Source of the DNA: Sperchopsis tessellata
Taxonomy: Eukaryota > Arthropoda > Insecta > Coleoptera > Hydrophilidae
Direction of reading: 5' to 3'
NCBI GenBank assembly: GCA_033557685.1
Contig: JAWQRN010000616.1
Location: 1 to 27,736 of the forward strand
DNA: 27,736 bases
The position numbers were made by a program, and so were the translations under genes. The notes beneath the pieces were generated by a model, which searched no databases, was not told the DNA's origin, and saw only the letters and a program-made list of their open reading frames with translations. This document shows positions 9,561 to 20,257 of the stretch, piece by piece; position 1 is the stretch's first letter, and every line of letters begins with the position of its first letter.

Positions 9561-10789
9561 AAAAGGATCAGTGTGAAAGTCCAATAGGACAAAAACTTGA
9601 AAATTATTATTGCACATAGGCTATCGTAGGAGCACAGAGTAGGTATCTAATCAGAATATGCGAATTGAAAATTTTACGTATAGAATTATATAAAATATAA
9701 ACTTACTTGTCAAAATATATGTTACGTTTTTAATGAATAATTTGTCCATAAAGTTTCAAAATTTTAAATTTATAAATTGAAATAAATAAATTTTGCGTTT
9801 TCTCTGTATTTTAAAAATGCAAATATTTAATACCAATCTCTTAATGAAAAAATATTACCAGTACTTAGTCGTACACGTTTCCCATTGTCGATAGTATTAA
9901 CCACTCTGTTAGAGTTAAAGGAAAATTGTTTTGTAATCCAGTTTTTAGCAAAAAAATAATTTGATCAAGACATAAATTAAATTTCTATTAAAATTTCCTA
10001 CCTACATGGTGATACTGAAAAATTCGGCTTTCGATTAGTGCTAGTAACTTGGTTATTTCTATAGATATTTAAAAATTCTCAATATCACTTTTTAAGCAGT
10101 CAACAATTTATTCATTTTAAACGGGAAGTATATTAAAATACATCTTTTTGGTTTTAATTACTTATAAATTGTAATATTAATTGTTTCTTTAACTTGTTTT
10201 TGGATGGGCCGATAAAAAAATTCCTTGATTGCATGTCGGATAATAGTTACTTTTGTAAAATATAATTAGTTAATATAAGTTTATCAACATTTTGAAAAGA
10301 AAATATTATAAAAATTTTAATATATTTTGTATTCCTTGGTATACAACATTTAAAAATATCAAACATGTATTGAGAGTAAATTTGTTTTAGAAGAAGTAGG
10401 TTTTGGATTTTTAACAATTGATACATGAATAGTAACTGTCAAAATAGTTAAAACTATGTTGTTGGTTTCATTAAAATATTGCAAGTGTTAACTATTCTTT
10501 GCAAATTATGAAATATAATATATGGTAAAAGCACACATCTTGATATATGCAGTAATTTATATTATGAAAGTTACCCTGAACGCCTGCAACGTGATAATTT
10601 TGCAAATCTCGATCTAAAACATACGCGAAAGATAGTTTTGAGTGGGACAGTTACATACTCAGGTGAGTGTAACAAAAACAAGATCCCATAAAAAAATTTG
10701 AAAACATCCAAGTATGGGCCATATAAAATTAGTTTTACACACCATATATATCTGGTGATTTTCATAAACGTTTAAATTTCTGCCAGTGA
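9561..10789. other. AT-rich region, nothing recognised
   Basis: About 1.2 kb of very AT-rich DNA without recognisable protein, RNA or terminal-repeat signals. A minus-strand 64-codon open frame at 10571-10765 has no motif I recognise. The last 230 bp could be the unrecognisable N-terminal part of the mariner-type relic that follows. Confidence 0.3.
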
Positions 10790-11335
10790 TTTATCGGAAT
10801 ATAAAATGAAGACCCAATGTTTCCACAAACCATTATTTGGACGGATGAGGTACATATATCAAGCGATGGAGAATTTGAACGTCGCAAATACTAGCCGCAG
10901 GCAAGGAAGATTTAGTTTAAATTTAAGCTGCTATTTAAAATGAAGAAGAATAAGTTACCATTTATTGGGAGGAAACTTGACATCTGCGCGATATGTGGAC
11001 CACATACAGGGCTCTAAGATTATTTTATACTAGCAGAACATCGTGGTGTAATTTCCCATCAAGATGGAGCCCCATGGCACTATGGTCTAGTCAGACAGAA
11101 AATTGGAGCTTTCGGAAAACAATTTTTGACCGCCAAGGTCACCAGATCTGGTGCTTTTGGTTTCATTTGTATGATACGTTCTAAAAACGAAATCTGAATG
11201 AAAGACAGCAATAACATTAAATAATAGAACACAATTTATTTCAATTAGGATTATTTATATTTTAAATGATGAAATTCTGTCAGAAGATGCCACCATGCAT
11301 GCATTGGTCAACATGGTGGATTATTTGAGAACTAA
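10790..11335 (+). pseudogene. Tc1/mariner-superfamily transposase relic (second family)
   Basis: Pieces of a DDE/D transposase in changing frames. DPMFPQTIIWTDEVHISSDG (about 10810-10870) carries the first catalytic Asp (normally ILFTDEA.F..DG). GNLTSARYVDHI (about 10974-11010) matches the conserved L.G..Y..FL block. HQDGAPWHYGLV (about 11060-11096) is the QQDGAPPHY block with the second Asp, and PRSPDLV (about 11130-11150) is the start of the third block, whose catalytic residue is no longer clear. A final piece, ACIGQHGGLFEN (about 11292-11329), fits the family's C-terminal C...NGGHFEH. Segment order and spacing fit a single copy, broken by many stops and frameshifts. The family resembles the one at 20258-20811 more than the one at 3509. 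Confidence 0.75.
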
Positions 11336-12182
11336 TTATACTGCTTAGTTTTTGTATTTAATTCCTTGTAGTTCATTCAGTTGTAGAGTTTCTAGTTTTT
11401 TCTTCATTTTACTAATTATTTTGTTTAATCAGGCTTTTTATATTTTACTATTGTGTGTGATATTCTTATAGTTGAAATATATTGTCAATAACATAATACA
11501 TAAAAGAAATCAAGGCATTATATGCAAAATATTTGACAATTGGCCTTCCCAAGGTTTAGGAGTTCCAAAATTAAATTTTATGGAACTTTAAGAAAACTAA
11601 ATTAAAAAATATAACAAATAATTCATCATTAATGTCAAAAATAAATTTTATTTTTATTAAAAATAAATTTCAATGAAGTTTTCGTATTAAGTACTATAAA
11701 TATGTATTATAACTGAGCTACAACCTTTTGTCAAAAACCGAACTTTTAATTTTGCTAATGAATATTTAATTTAAAATTTGACCATATTAATTTTAAAAAA
11801 AATTGGATCACAATGCAACAATTAATTTGACTCTTATTTTATTCTACTATATATTATTTAATACCTTCGAAAATGGGACACCGTTTTAAGTTTTGTAGAT
11901 ATATTTATTTTGGAAAATTTTACTGTTATTCTCTTTAGACGTCCAAACAAAATCAGACTAACACAACTATTCTCTCTATTTTTTTCAAACTAAGTACTAC
12001 GTAAAACAGTCATTTATTTTATTAAAAGTATGTTCTCGGGCTCCATGGACCATACACAGCTATTTCTTAGATCAGAATAGACGAAATACTTCAAATAAAC
12101 ATAGGCTTGGACTGATTCTTAAAGGAGATTGGGTTTAATGAAAGTAGTTCATTTCTTTTATTTCAGGAAAAACTTTCATACT
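11336..12182. other. AT-rich region, nothing recognised
   Basis: No open frame, repeat or TIR of note between the mariner-type relic and the target duplication of the hAT element. Confidence 0.3.
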
Positions 12183-12384
12183 TCCGTTTCCAGTGGCGGA
12201 TTAAGCTTGCATGAGGTCCCTTCTTGGAAGTTTTGTTTGGGATCTTGCATCAAACTGATTTATGTTTACTAAGAAAAAAGGATAAAATTCTGGTCATATA
12301 TACGTAATTTGTAAGCGAATATAGTAAACCAAATATAATTTGAAGGTATAGACTTAGAACATTTAAATTCAAGCTTACATGTCT

Positions 12385-12486
12385 GTCTATACTTAACACC
12401 TTTTAGAACTACATAGCAGTCTACACCTATCACTTTTCAGAGCTTCAAGACAGTCTACACTTAGGGTTTTTAAGGTACACGTCTTG
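12385..12486 (+). repeat. 34-bp tandem repeat, three degenerate copies
   Basis: Units begin at 12385, 12419 and 12453, exactly 34 bp apart, each opening with GTCTAYAC. The first two share further positions (CTTTT, AGA). The third is more diverged. It lies about 195 bp inside the left end of the hAT element, a subterminal position where transposase-binding repeats are often found. Confidence 0.55.
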
Positions 12487-12902
12487 ATAATCTCTCCTGT
12501 AACGATTTAAGATAGGGGTTTAAAGTATACTTAGTATTCATGCACAAACAAATTATTGAATTAATTCAATAACTATACCTACAAAGTTTATACACATACA
12601 AAATTACTGCCATTATACTTGCGAAATTATTATTAGAAAACTATTTACAAGATTAATTCGTTTACATTACACGAGCAAATTCATGTATCAATTCCGTAAA
12701 GTTTTATGAGCTTACAATTTCATTTTCGATGCTTATAAGGAAGAGCAGATTGAATCTCCTTTGTTTTATGGAACTTCTAAATTCATTTTTTATTCTCTTC
12801 ATATGAGCATTATTTGAACGTTCTGAGAATTTTTTATATATTTAAATTGGTTTAAAAGTAACAACATTCTGTTCGTAGACGTCCACGACTACGATAGTTA
12901 TC

Positions 12903-12963
12903 TTAAGATTTTCCGGGAGATAACTGTGCATTGGCTTTTATTTTTACCGACGTTTTGTCCACC
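12903..12963 (-). repeat. Partial copy of the hammerhead-like dispersed repeat, inside the hAT element
   Basis: On the minus strand, 61 bp from CGGTGGACAAAACGTCGG onward align without gaps to 23489-23549 (45 of 61 identical by hand count). It interrupts the minus-strand hAT transposase remnant, so it may be a nested insertion. Confidence 0.55.
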
Positions 12964-12984
12964 GTTTCAGGAAACATGTAACTC

Positions 12985-13600
12985 TTAAAAGTGCTAGGTA
13001 TAGCATCTACAGATTAAAAAAATCTATAGATATTGAAAAGTACTTTACTGTTTTGATTTCACTAACAATGACATTATTTGTTTCCAATGTTGCTCTTCAT
13101 TTTCGTATTTTTTCATAAGATTAGTATCGATTTGGTTAGATTATTTTAGTAGTATTGCCATTACATCAAGAATTTTCTTCGAGTTCTAGACTAGAAATCA
13201 TTTCATGTGTATGTTTTTAATCACTGAATCCATTTGACATCTTCTTTACCGTAGGCGACATCAATTTGCATACAAAACAATAAATACACAACAACTTTTT
13301 TTTTGAGTAACATAACCTATTTCTATAATAATATTCTCCTGTTCGTGCATGGATACACGTAAGAAGTGAAAGGGTGTAATACTGACGATGTAGCTGTCTC
13401 CAACTGTTCCACTGATTCTATAAAATCACTCAACAGGTTATGCACGGCCATTTACAACTTTGAGCTTTACTGCTTTTGTCAGAGAGAGTTGCTTCATATC
13501 TTCTAAAGCTGGTTAATTCTGTGCCAACTCAGTCTCTAGTTTTCTATCTTCCTCAGTAGTCGTTGTTGATTCGAAGAACGCTGTAAGTGTGGTATTCTAT
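12985..13600 (-). pseudogene. hAT transposase remnant (N-terminal and early catalytic part)
   Basis: Reading leftward from about 13595: TLTAFFESTTTTEEDRKLET, a low-complexity N-terminal segment of the kind found in ZMYM1-like hAT proteins. After several stops come KKYENEEQHWKQI (about 13120-13080), matching the region around the conserved W, and then VSEIKTVKYFSISID (about 13070-13025). The last matches the characteristic I..AKYFSISiDsT block that carries the first catalytic Asp of this hAT group. The downstream zinc-binding, catalytic and dimerisation parts are not recognisable. Frameshifts and stops are frequent. The assignment rests mainly on the KYFSISID block and on the hAT-type ends around it. 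Confidence 0.65.
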
Positions 13601-13901
13601 AATTTACCACTACCTAGATAAAGTTATTAAACAAATATATTTTTTTAAAGTAAACATAAAAAAATAACCACAGGCGGTGTTTTAAAATTCTTATTTCGTC
13701 AAAAACCACAAACGAGCAACTAAGTGTAATAGAGCAAACATATAAATTCAAATATGACGTATATAATGCGAACCCACGCGAATTCATCGTTAATTTCAAT
13801 TGTAGTGTATTTTTAATTACATAATTTGGAGGCCCCTAAAATATTGGGGGCCACTGGCTGCAGCCCAGCCAGCGCCCCCTTATTCCGGCACTGACTGTTT
13901 C

Positions 13902-14330
13902 TATTAATTGGAGAACACAAGCAAGTACAACTTCGTCGATATTTTATTAACATATTAAGTACGACAGTACCGTATAAGTACAAAAAGAAATATATAGCCG
14001 GTACTTATTATCAACTGAAAAAATACAAAGCAAAATTGTACGTAAACATTACTTTAATGACAACAAGAGTGTGTACGATGGTATGGTGTCGTAAGTATCT
14101 GTAACACAACAGCGTGTTTATTCGTAGAAGTCACATTACTAGCCGTGAAAACAAAAGTACCCTTTAACAGTGGACGAATCGTGAGCCTCTATATGATTTC
14201 TACTAGGAAACACTTATCATAGAAATAACGAACACCCTGTATGCAAAACTCCCGCCAACAATTAAAATCTTTGTCGTGTATATAGAGGCATGCAGCCAGA
14301 GTTACTCTTCGTACTTACTCAGGGGTGCTT
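13902..14330. other. No gene; unassigned sequence between the hAT element and repeat copy 2
   Basis: No open frame or conserved motif. AACACCCTGTATG at 14231-14243 resembles the ends of some DNA transposons (a terminal CAGGGTGTT), but no partner end was found. Confidence 0.3.
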
Positions 14331-14423
14331 CTTTATTATTCATGTAACTACGCACAAGGGGCCTCAAAAAGCTAATTAGTTACCTTCGTAACGTTGTTGA
14401 CGTAATGGAATTGTAGATTACGC
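14331..14423 (+). repeat. Dispersed repeat, copy 2 (partner at 6631-6726)
   Basis: Shares ATTCATG, CAAAAAGCTAATTAG, CGTAACGTT and GTAATGGAATTGTAGATTAC with the first copy in the same order and orientation. The two copies differ by substitutions and small gaps, so they diverged long ago or belong to different subfamilies. Confidence 0.6.
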
Positions 14424-14426
14424 CAG

Positions 14427-14838
14427 AGTTGAGTTGCATCATTTTTGTTATTTCCTTTTGTAAAATGCGGCACTCCAGAAATAACATAATTTCACAAAAA
14501 AATCTTGTCTTCTGTAAGTCTATTGCAAATCTTTTATTAGGGTGCTATATAATGTTTGTAAAACTAATTCCAATGTGGGAAATATTAAATTGTATTAAAT
14601 AATCGAATCCAAAAATATTATGGGACGTACGAGGTTGTATGTTATATTGTATATACTATTTATATTGTACTGCGTTGATTTCGGGACAAAGGGTTCCCAT
14701 ATAAAACTGAACTTCGTTAATTATTTTAGTGTAGTAAGTATAATAAAAGGTAAATAATTTGTTGAGAATTAAAACCACCCACTAAGTTTTTTAACTTTTC
14801 TATTCATTAATCCGGTTTTGAGGAAAACAAGAAAAACT
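14427..14838. other. AT-rich spacer, nothing recognised
   Basis: No coding, repeat or RNA signal recognised before the left end of the mariner element. Confidence 0.3.
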
Positions 14839-14839
14839 A

Positions 14840-16075
14840 TTAGGGGGAGCTAAAAGTAAGGTCGTTTCTGCGCATGCAAATATTTGTTTATCATTTATCA
14901 GCTCATTGTGTACTTCAAAGCCATGTCAAAGACGGTTAAAGTGACTTGTTTACTTGTAAATAAATAAATCTTATTTTTTTTTTGCAATTTTGAATGAAAT
15001 GGCCAGCCAAATACCAGAAGAGGTACATATCCGGCATTATATGCTTTTTGAGTTTCACAAGGGTAGTAACTCAACAGTTGTTACCAGAAACATTTGAGAT
15101 GTGTAACCAAGTGGTGCATTAAATGTTCGTAAATGTCAAAGGTGGTTTTCTAAGTTCAGATCCGGTAATTTTGATCTTTCCGACTCGTATCGATCAGGAA
15201 GACCAACAACTTCAGACAATGACGTGTTAAGGGCGGAAGTGGAAACAAATCCGAGTCAGACAATCGAGGAACTGTCAAACACTCTTAACTAATCTTAATC
15301 GACCATCCAAGAACATTTGCAGCATATTTGTAAAGTATGCAAAGCAGGTGTTTGGGTTCAGCATAATCTGTCCAAAGAAAACAAAGCTAACCGATCCACC
15401 ACATGCGACTTATTGCTTCAACGGCACAATACAGAAGCGTTTCTTGATCGCTTGATCACTGGAGATGAAAATGGGTCCTCTATGATAATCAAAAACGCAA
15501 ATGATAGTTGATCTCTGCTACGCCAGGTTTACATCCCAAAAAAGCGCTTTTGTGTGTTTGGTGGAGTATTCGCGGAATCGTTCATTTTGAACCTGGACAA
15601 ACTGTGAATGCATACCTCTACTGCGAACAATTGGATGGAGTAAATTAATCTTTAATAGAAAAGTGTCCAGCGATTGTCAACGGAAAAGGCGTTATTCTGC
15701 AACACGATAATGCAAGACCGAACTGCGCAAGACGAACCCTGGAAAAAATTAATGAATTGGGGTAGGAGGTACTGCCTCAACCACCATACTCGCCCGACAT
15801 TGCACCGTCGGATTTCCATTTATTCCGATCGCTACAACACTTTCTATGTAACAAAAAATTTGAAAATTTTGATGATTTCCAAAATGACATCTCCAGATAT
15901 TTTGCTCAAAAACCAATTGATTTTTATCGATCTGGCATTGAAAATTTGCACACTAGATGGCAAAAGGTTGTTGATAACTAGGATGATTACATCATTGATT
16001 AAAAATAAAAACAAGTTAATAATTTATTTTTTTGAATTAAATGCAAAAAACGACATTACTTTCCGGAACATTTTA
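14840..16075 (+). mobile_element. Nearly full-length mariner element with TIRs
   Basis: The inverted terminal regions share AAAGTAAGGTCGTTT (14853-14867) and, on the minus strand at the right end, AAAGTAATGTCGTTT (16062-16048), 14 of 15 identical and at the same distance from the ends. The outer parts are more diverged (TTAGGGGGAGCT against TTAAAATGTTCCGG). The total of about 1.24 kb is the usual size of a mariner, and the transposase relic sits centrally between the ends. TA dinucleotides flank both sides, but the exact edges and the TA duplication cannot be fixed. Confidence 0.85.
14999..16002 (+). pseudogene. mariner transposase (DD34D type), broken
   Basis: From ATG 14999 the product MASQIPEEVHIRHYMLFEFH runs through the N-terminal helix-turn-helix region. 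SGRPTTSDNDVLRAEVETN and QTIEELSNTLN follow, then HNLSKENKANRSTTC in the linker. The catalytic triad is visible across frame changes: LITGDEN (Asp 1, about 15455), VILQHDNARPN (Asp 2, about 15695-15727; normally HDNARPH) and YSPDIAPSDFHLFRSLQHF (Asp 3, about 15788-15845). WWSIRGIVHFE and IDFYRSGIENLHTRWQKVV are the expected connecting and C-terminal blocks, ending DYIID-stop at 16002. Length is about 335 codons, essentially complete. Stops occur near 15096 and 15108 in the first domain and at TAA 15292, with further stops and several frameshifts later. The element lost function long ago but is the best preserved DNA transposon here. Confidence 0.93.
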
Positions 16076-16076
16076 A

Positions 16077-16866
16077 ATTCTTTTGGATATGACTTATTTT
16101 ACAAGCAACTTTCAACTTGAAACAATTTTTCATTCGAAGTTATCTTTCATTAGGTTTTTAACTTAAAATGAATTGCAGTATTACATTAATTGCACTTAAA
16201 ATCAACAAATATGGATTAATATACTGCCAAGGAGAAAGTGATGGTTATTTATGGCAGTATTATGGAAATTCTCTGTTAAATATTAGAGATGTATTTATTG
16301 GATTTTACGCTGATCGCACTATACCTTCTTTAAAAATAATTCAGGGGGTACTACAGCATTTTATATCAGTGTCAATATATTATCTACCTGTAAGGAAGTA
16401 ATATATGCAACAGAAAATCGACAACAATGAAAGTTTTTAAATACTTATTTCTGTATTAAACGAATTTGTTTTTATATAAATATTGATATGCTATAAATTA
16501 AAATGAAAAATTAAGACAGATTTGCCTAAAAAATTCAAGTTTGCCTTGTTTTGTAGCCGGATATGTAAGTATTTGGCAATAAAAAGTATTTTGTCAAAAA
16601 TATTTTTTTCAATTTGGAATTTTGAAAATAATGAAATAATACTAATAACCAGAAGCAAAATTCACTATATATATATTCCAACAAGTACATACGTATGCTC
16701 ATAATATACGTTATTTTCTAATTGTAACTGTATTTTTTTCAAATTATTAATAATTTCAATATTTCAATTTAACATTTTTCTTAACAATTAAATACTACAT
16801 ATATAACAAACAAATATAAATAACATTAAACAACAATTGTTGGATTTCATACTTAGAATTTAAGTT
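16077..16866. other. Very AT-rich region, nothing recognised
   Basis: A 77-codon open frame at 16168-16401 and a 60-codon one at 16522-16704 have no recognisable motif and the amino-acid make-up expected from AT-rich DNA. I searched here for the left terminal repeat of the following hAT relic (a CAGTG start on the plus strand) and saw none. Confidence 0.3.
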
Positions 16867-17770
16867 TAATCAATTATAACTCTTACTAATTTTTTTCTTA
16901 ATTTGAAATCTGCGAAAGCTTTTATTCCTTCATTTATGTCTATTTCCTGGATAACAGAATTTTTAATATATAACAGGCCTAAATAATTTAATCTCTCATT
17001 CCCTATTACCGATCGTAAATATGTTTTAATAAGTTTTAATCTTCTAAAACTTTTTTTCAGCTGTTACTTCCGATTTGGGATTGTCAGCAAAATTCTGAAT
17101 AGAAAACTCTATTCTGCAAATTGTTTTTAAATAGTCTCGAAAGGCGAAGTTATGTTTTTTTGGAAGTAAGTTCTTTAGAGATATAATTTCTCTTAATAGT
17201 TAGCTCCCGCCAATGTTACAAGTATTTCATCATTAAGAATTTAATGCAAATCTATATAATATTCTTTTAATTAATTTCAATCGGATATTTTAATTAAATT
17301 AAAGAGAAAACCCCCCGGATGTTCATAAAATTTATAAAAGTTTTTATATCCATATGCTTGCATATATTTGCTTACTATGTTTATCCGATGAACTATGTTA
17401 TACCACGTCATATTTAGTGGCTTCATAGGTCTAATTTTCACTAAGTATTATAGGCGAATCATGAATTTCGACACTTTGGTACATAAAAGTTTTTATCTAT
17501 TTAATGTGACTCCCTCATCGAGTTTCACATACTGATTTAATAGTGAAAATTGGCAAATTGTCAGTTAAAATTTATCATTTAGCTACAGATGCTGAAAATA
17601 ATGTAAACATGAGTTGAATAACACCAAAAGTGTAATAAATTGTGGACAAGACACTGCTGCATCTCCTATAACCAAATTTAAAGAATGTATAGATTTGCCA
17701 ATTTCGTAAAATGAGGCAGAATTTTGTAGTATAACTAACTTTTTAAAGAGGGGCGCTCCTGTCAAAGGGG
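16867..17770 (-). pseudogene. hAT transposase relic with C-terminal dimerisation domain
   Basis: Read on the minus strand. The best segment starts at 17051: SFRRLKLIKTYLRSVIGNER, then LNYLGLLYIKNSVIQEID, and ends near 16867 with a basic tail (DFKLRKK). This is the hAT dimerisation domain (ERSFSKLKLIKTYLRs...eRLn.LailsIe). Just upstream, in another frame, PKKHNFAFRDYLKTICRIEF (about 17150-17095) and NPKSEVTAE (about 17085) correspond to the segment before it (normally P....A.AERSFS). Further upstream, in 17170-17770, open stretches such as 17583-17765 could be earlier transposase but show no block I can name. The 5' terminal repeat is at 18039. Broken by frameshifts and stops. Confidence 0.78.
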
Positions 17771-17939
17771 TGCTGTTTTAAAAAGATTAGTTTTTTTAAA
17801 TTCTCTTATTTCTGTTGGACGTTTTTATATAAATTATTATAAAATTGAAGGTTGTTTGTTTAAATTATGCTGTCACAAAACAATTACCGAAATGATGTTA
17901 ATGTAGTAAGTTAAATTTAAGGGAATGATTATATTAGAT

Positions 17940-18039
17940 ATATATTATATAGGAGCCCGGGCTCTTAGTCGCGAGTGTCAGCTTTGGTTTCGGCGCACCG
18001 GGCGCGTGCTTGTTCAGCCCGCTCCTTAGTCCGGTACTG
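17940..18039 (-). mobile_element. 5' terminus of the second hAT element
   Basis: On the minus strand the sequence starting at 18039 reads CAGTACCGGACTAAGGAGC, matching the hAT end CAGTGCCGGAATAAGGGG at 13893 over the first 15-18 bases. The next 80 bp are strongly GC-rich, as at the other element. The distance and orientation fit the minus-strand transposase relic at 16867-17770. The opposite end was not found, so no target duplication can be tested. Confidence 0.7.
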
Positions 18040-18231
18040 CATTTAGGTCCTCTGCAAATCACTTTATACATTTATGCCCAACATAACTAAAATAGATACA
18101 AAACAATTTTTATTTGATTTAGTATAGTTCAGACTAACCAAATTGATTAGTTGATTATTTTTTCCAGTCACTTATATGTTCTTACCGCCGTTTTTAAATC
18201 TACGGGATTCGACAAGAGGTGCCAGGTACAT

Positions 18232-18440
18232 ACTACTACTGTCGACAATTGGTTTGTTTCGCTTAGTCGATTTGCGAATATCCGAGATTACCATAATCGG
18301 GTTTCGACTAGTCGATTACTCGATTATTCACCAAATAATCGATTAGCATTAGCAATAGTGGATTAGTAGATTATCTATGTAATATCGATTAGGAAACATA
18401 ATAAGAACTACCTCTTAATTCTTCTAATTTTTTGATGAAT
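18232..18440 (+). repeat. Solo left end of the hAT-like non-autonomous element
   Basis: Starts ACTACTACTGTCGA (18232-18245) and is rich in TAGTCGA/TCGATTA words. It aligns in the same orientation with the left end of the complete copy at 18627: both have the start, GATTATCTATGTA (18370 and 18700) and TTAATTCTTCTAATT (18416 and 18751). It has no matching right end of its own. Confidence 0.65.
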
Positions 18441-18626
18441 GTATATGAAATATCAAGCCCACTTGTTGGCCTGACAACAATATTAATAACTTTTGATCAT
18501 TGATTAGTACTTGCCTAACATTTTTTGTCTACGTATAAGTAATATGACTATATTGAACTCTTGTAGTTTATTTTTATGCGATCTTTAAAATTGATATAAT
18601 GTATTCTGAATCACATATGTGTATGG

Positions 18627-19650
18627 ACTAGTGCTGTCGACTATTATTTTTTTCGGCTAGTCGATTCGCCGATTAATCGATTATTCAATTAGTAAAGGAT
18701 TATCTATGTACTAATCGATTATTGCATTACGAACGAATTAAACACTGACATTAATTCTTCTAATTCGTTTTTCATGGACTGACGTATTTTTTGAAAATAA
18801 TCAATAACAAATTTAAATTACCATTGAGGTAATATAAATAGTGGTTAGTTTATGATATATCAAAAAAATAATTAATGCATTGCAAACTTGTAAAATATTA
18901 TATTTAGTACTTTCAAAATTTTAAACAAAGAACTACATGACATATATTTCAATTTGAAAATCTGAGTGTCTACATAAATAACCATTTAATGAGGTAGTTT
19001 TGTTTTAAAGAGTATAAACTTGGAATTTAAATTCGAAAATTTGAGATTTAGTTTTATTAAGGATGGTTGACTTCAAAATAAATGATTTTCATCACTTCTC
19101 GTTGCACCAGAAGTCGTTAGTCCTTATTTCAAAAAGAATACCCTGTTTTTAATTTATTAGAGTTTTTAATTTTGCTCGTAATTCTAAGGTTATTTTATTA
19201 ATAATATGTATTTTAAATGGTATTGTTTTCGAGATATTTTGGTTTTAAAATTAGAATTTTAATTTGAAAAGTTTCAATTATATTCAAATAGTATTTTGAA
19301 GAACATAATGTATATTTTGAATGATTTCCGATTAAACCGAATATTCTATTTTTATTATTGTTTTGTTCAATTTTGCAAATATATAGAAATATTTGCGAGG
19401 TGTAGCTACTTCACCCCTAAACCCTAAAATTACTTACGGTAGTTGCGACTACCTGTAATAAAATTAGCCGGTAATCGACAATTTGAAATAACTATATAAT
19501 CAAATTCTATTAGTCAACAGTCGACTAATCAATTTCGATCAGTCGACGGTCGACTAACGATTACTTGACTATCGATTATCTAGTTCTTTCGAATAGTAGA
19601 TTATTAGCCAATGCAAAAATCGGTAGTCGACTATCTTTAGCAGCACTAGT
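18627..19650. mobile_element. Non-autonomous hAT-like element with TCGA-rich subterminal repeats
   Basis: The ends are inverted: ACTAGTGCTG at 18627-18636 and its reverse complement CAGCACTAGT at 19641-19650, 10 of 10. Inside each end lie many copies of TAGTCGA, GTCGACTA and ATCGATTA in both orientations (18636-18725 and 19440-19635), the arrangement expected of transposase-binding subterminal repeats. The middle, about 600 bp, is AT-rich and has no transposase motif. TAGTGCTG-type ends with TCGA-rich subterminal DNA are reminiscent of hAT elements. The flanking 8-mers agree at only 4 of 8 positions, so a target duplication is not supported. Confidence 0.6.
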
Positions 19651-19714
19651 ACATATCCTGCTTTCGCAAGTTTAAGTCCCTTCCTTTCACCATAGGTAAA
19701 AATTGGGTGGCCAT

Positions 19715-19717
<3 letters not shown>

Positions 19718-19767
<50 letters not shown>
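19718..19767. repeat. (AT)n microsatellite
   Basis: Uninterrupted AT dinucleotide run of 50 bp. It creates long Ile-Tyr open frames on both strands that are not genes. Confidence 0.98.
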
Positions 19768-19769
<2 letters not shown>

Positions 19770-19770
<1 letters not shown>

Positions 19771-20257
19771 AACAAACCTGCCGTTGAAAGTTTTTACCTC
19801 CAGAAAAAACTATACTTGCCTCAGGTGGCAAAAGAAAATGGCCATAAATATATATTTTCTTCGTAGTAACCCTCAAGTATTTACGTGGAGTGGAGAAGCG
19901 ATGGTATTTAATAACAAAGGCAAGATAAAATTTTAAGACGAGTATTTAACTAAACACACAGCCTTAACTGTATGCCAATTCATCAAAAACGATACATAAA
20001 TACAACGCAATACAACGTAAGAATAATGTAAAATAACAATGCAAATTATTTAAATACCATAAGAAATAGTTTATGAAAAAAAGTCGCAGAATAATAAATA
20101 ATAAATAGAGTCATGGCCCTACCCGACGTTTAACGGCCCGCTTAGTATTTTTAAGTGAACTACCTATCTGCGTAAACCTACACGGAAATTTATATCTGCG
20201 ACCTTTGAGCCGCTTTTTGGATAAATAAATTAGTACATTGCCACAACTGCAGATATT
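19770..20257. other. No gene recognised
   Basis: Sequence between the microsatellite and the next transposase relic. The last part (about 20160-20257) may be decayed N-terminal transposase sequence, but no motif is clear. Confidence 0.3.

Larger units (their letters stand above)
12191..13893 (-). mobile_element. hAT element (about 1.7 kb) with TIRs and decayed 8-bp target duplication
   Basis: The left end reads CAGTGGCGGATTAAG (12191-12205). The reverse complement of the right end reads CAGTGCCGGAATAAG (13879-13893), 13 of 15 identical and of the CAGTG type common in hAT elements. The flanking 8-mers TCCGTTTC (12183-12190) and ACTGTTTC (13894-13901) agree at 6 of 8 positions, as expected for an old 8-bp hAT target-site duplication. 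The GC-rich right terminus (13830-13893) contrasts with the AT-rich interior. Transposase remnants on the minus strand lie inside. At 1.7 kb it is shorter than an autonomous element with a full transposase, so it has lost material, probably the C-terminal half. Confidence 0.82.

Noticed and set aside
16168..16401. 77-codon open frame as a small gene
   Set aside because: No motif, no start context, no flanking structure; chance open frames of this size are expected in AT-rich DNA.
19655..19715. Minus-strand VKGRDLNLRKQDMY as a possible FLYWCH zinc finger remnant
   Set aside because: The required Trp, Cys and His positions cannot be found downstream; the resemblance is to a short, weakly specific segment.
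19569..19936. Three overlapping open frames rich in Ile-Tyr repeats
   Set aside because: They are produced by the (AT)n microsatellite on both strands.
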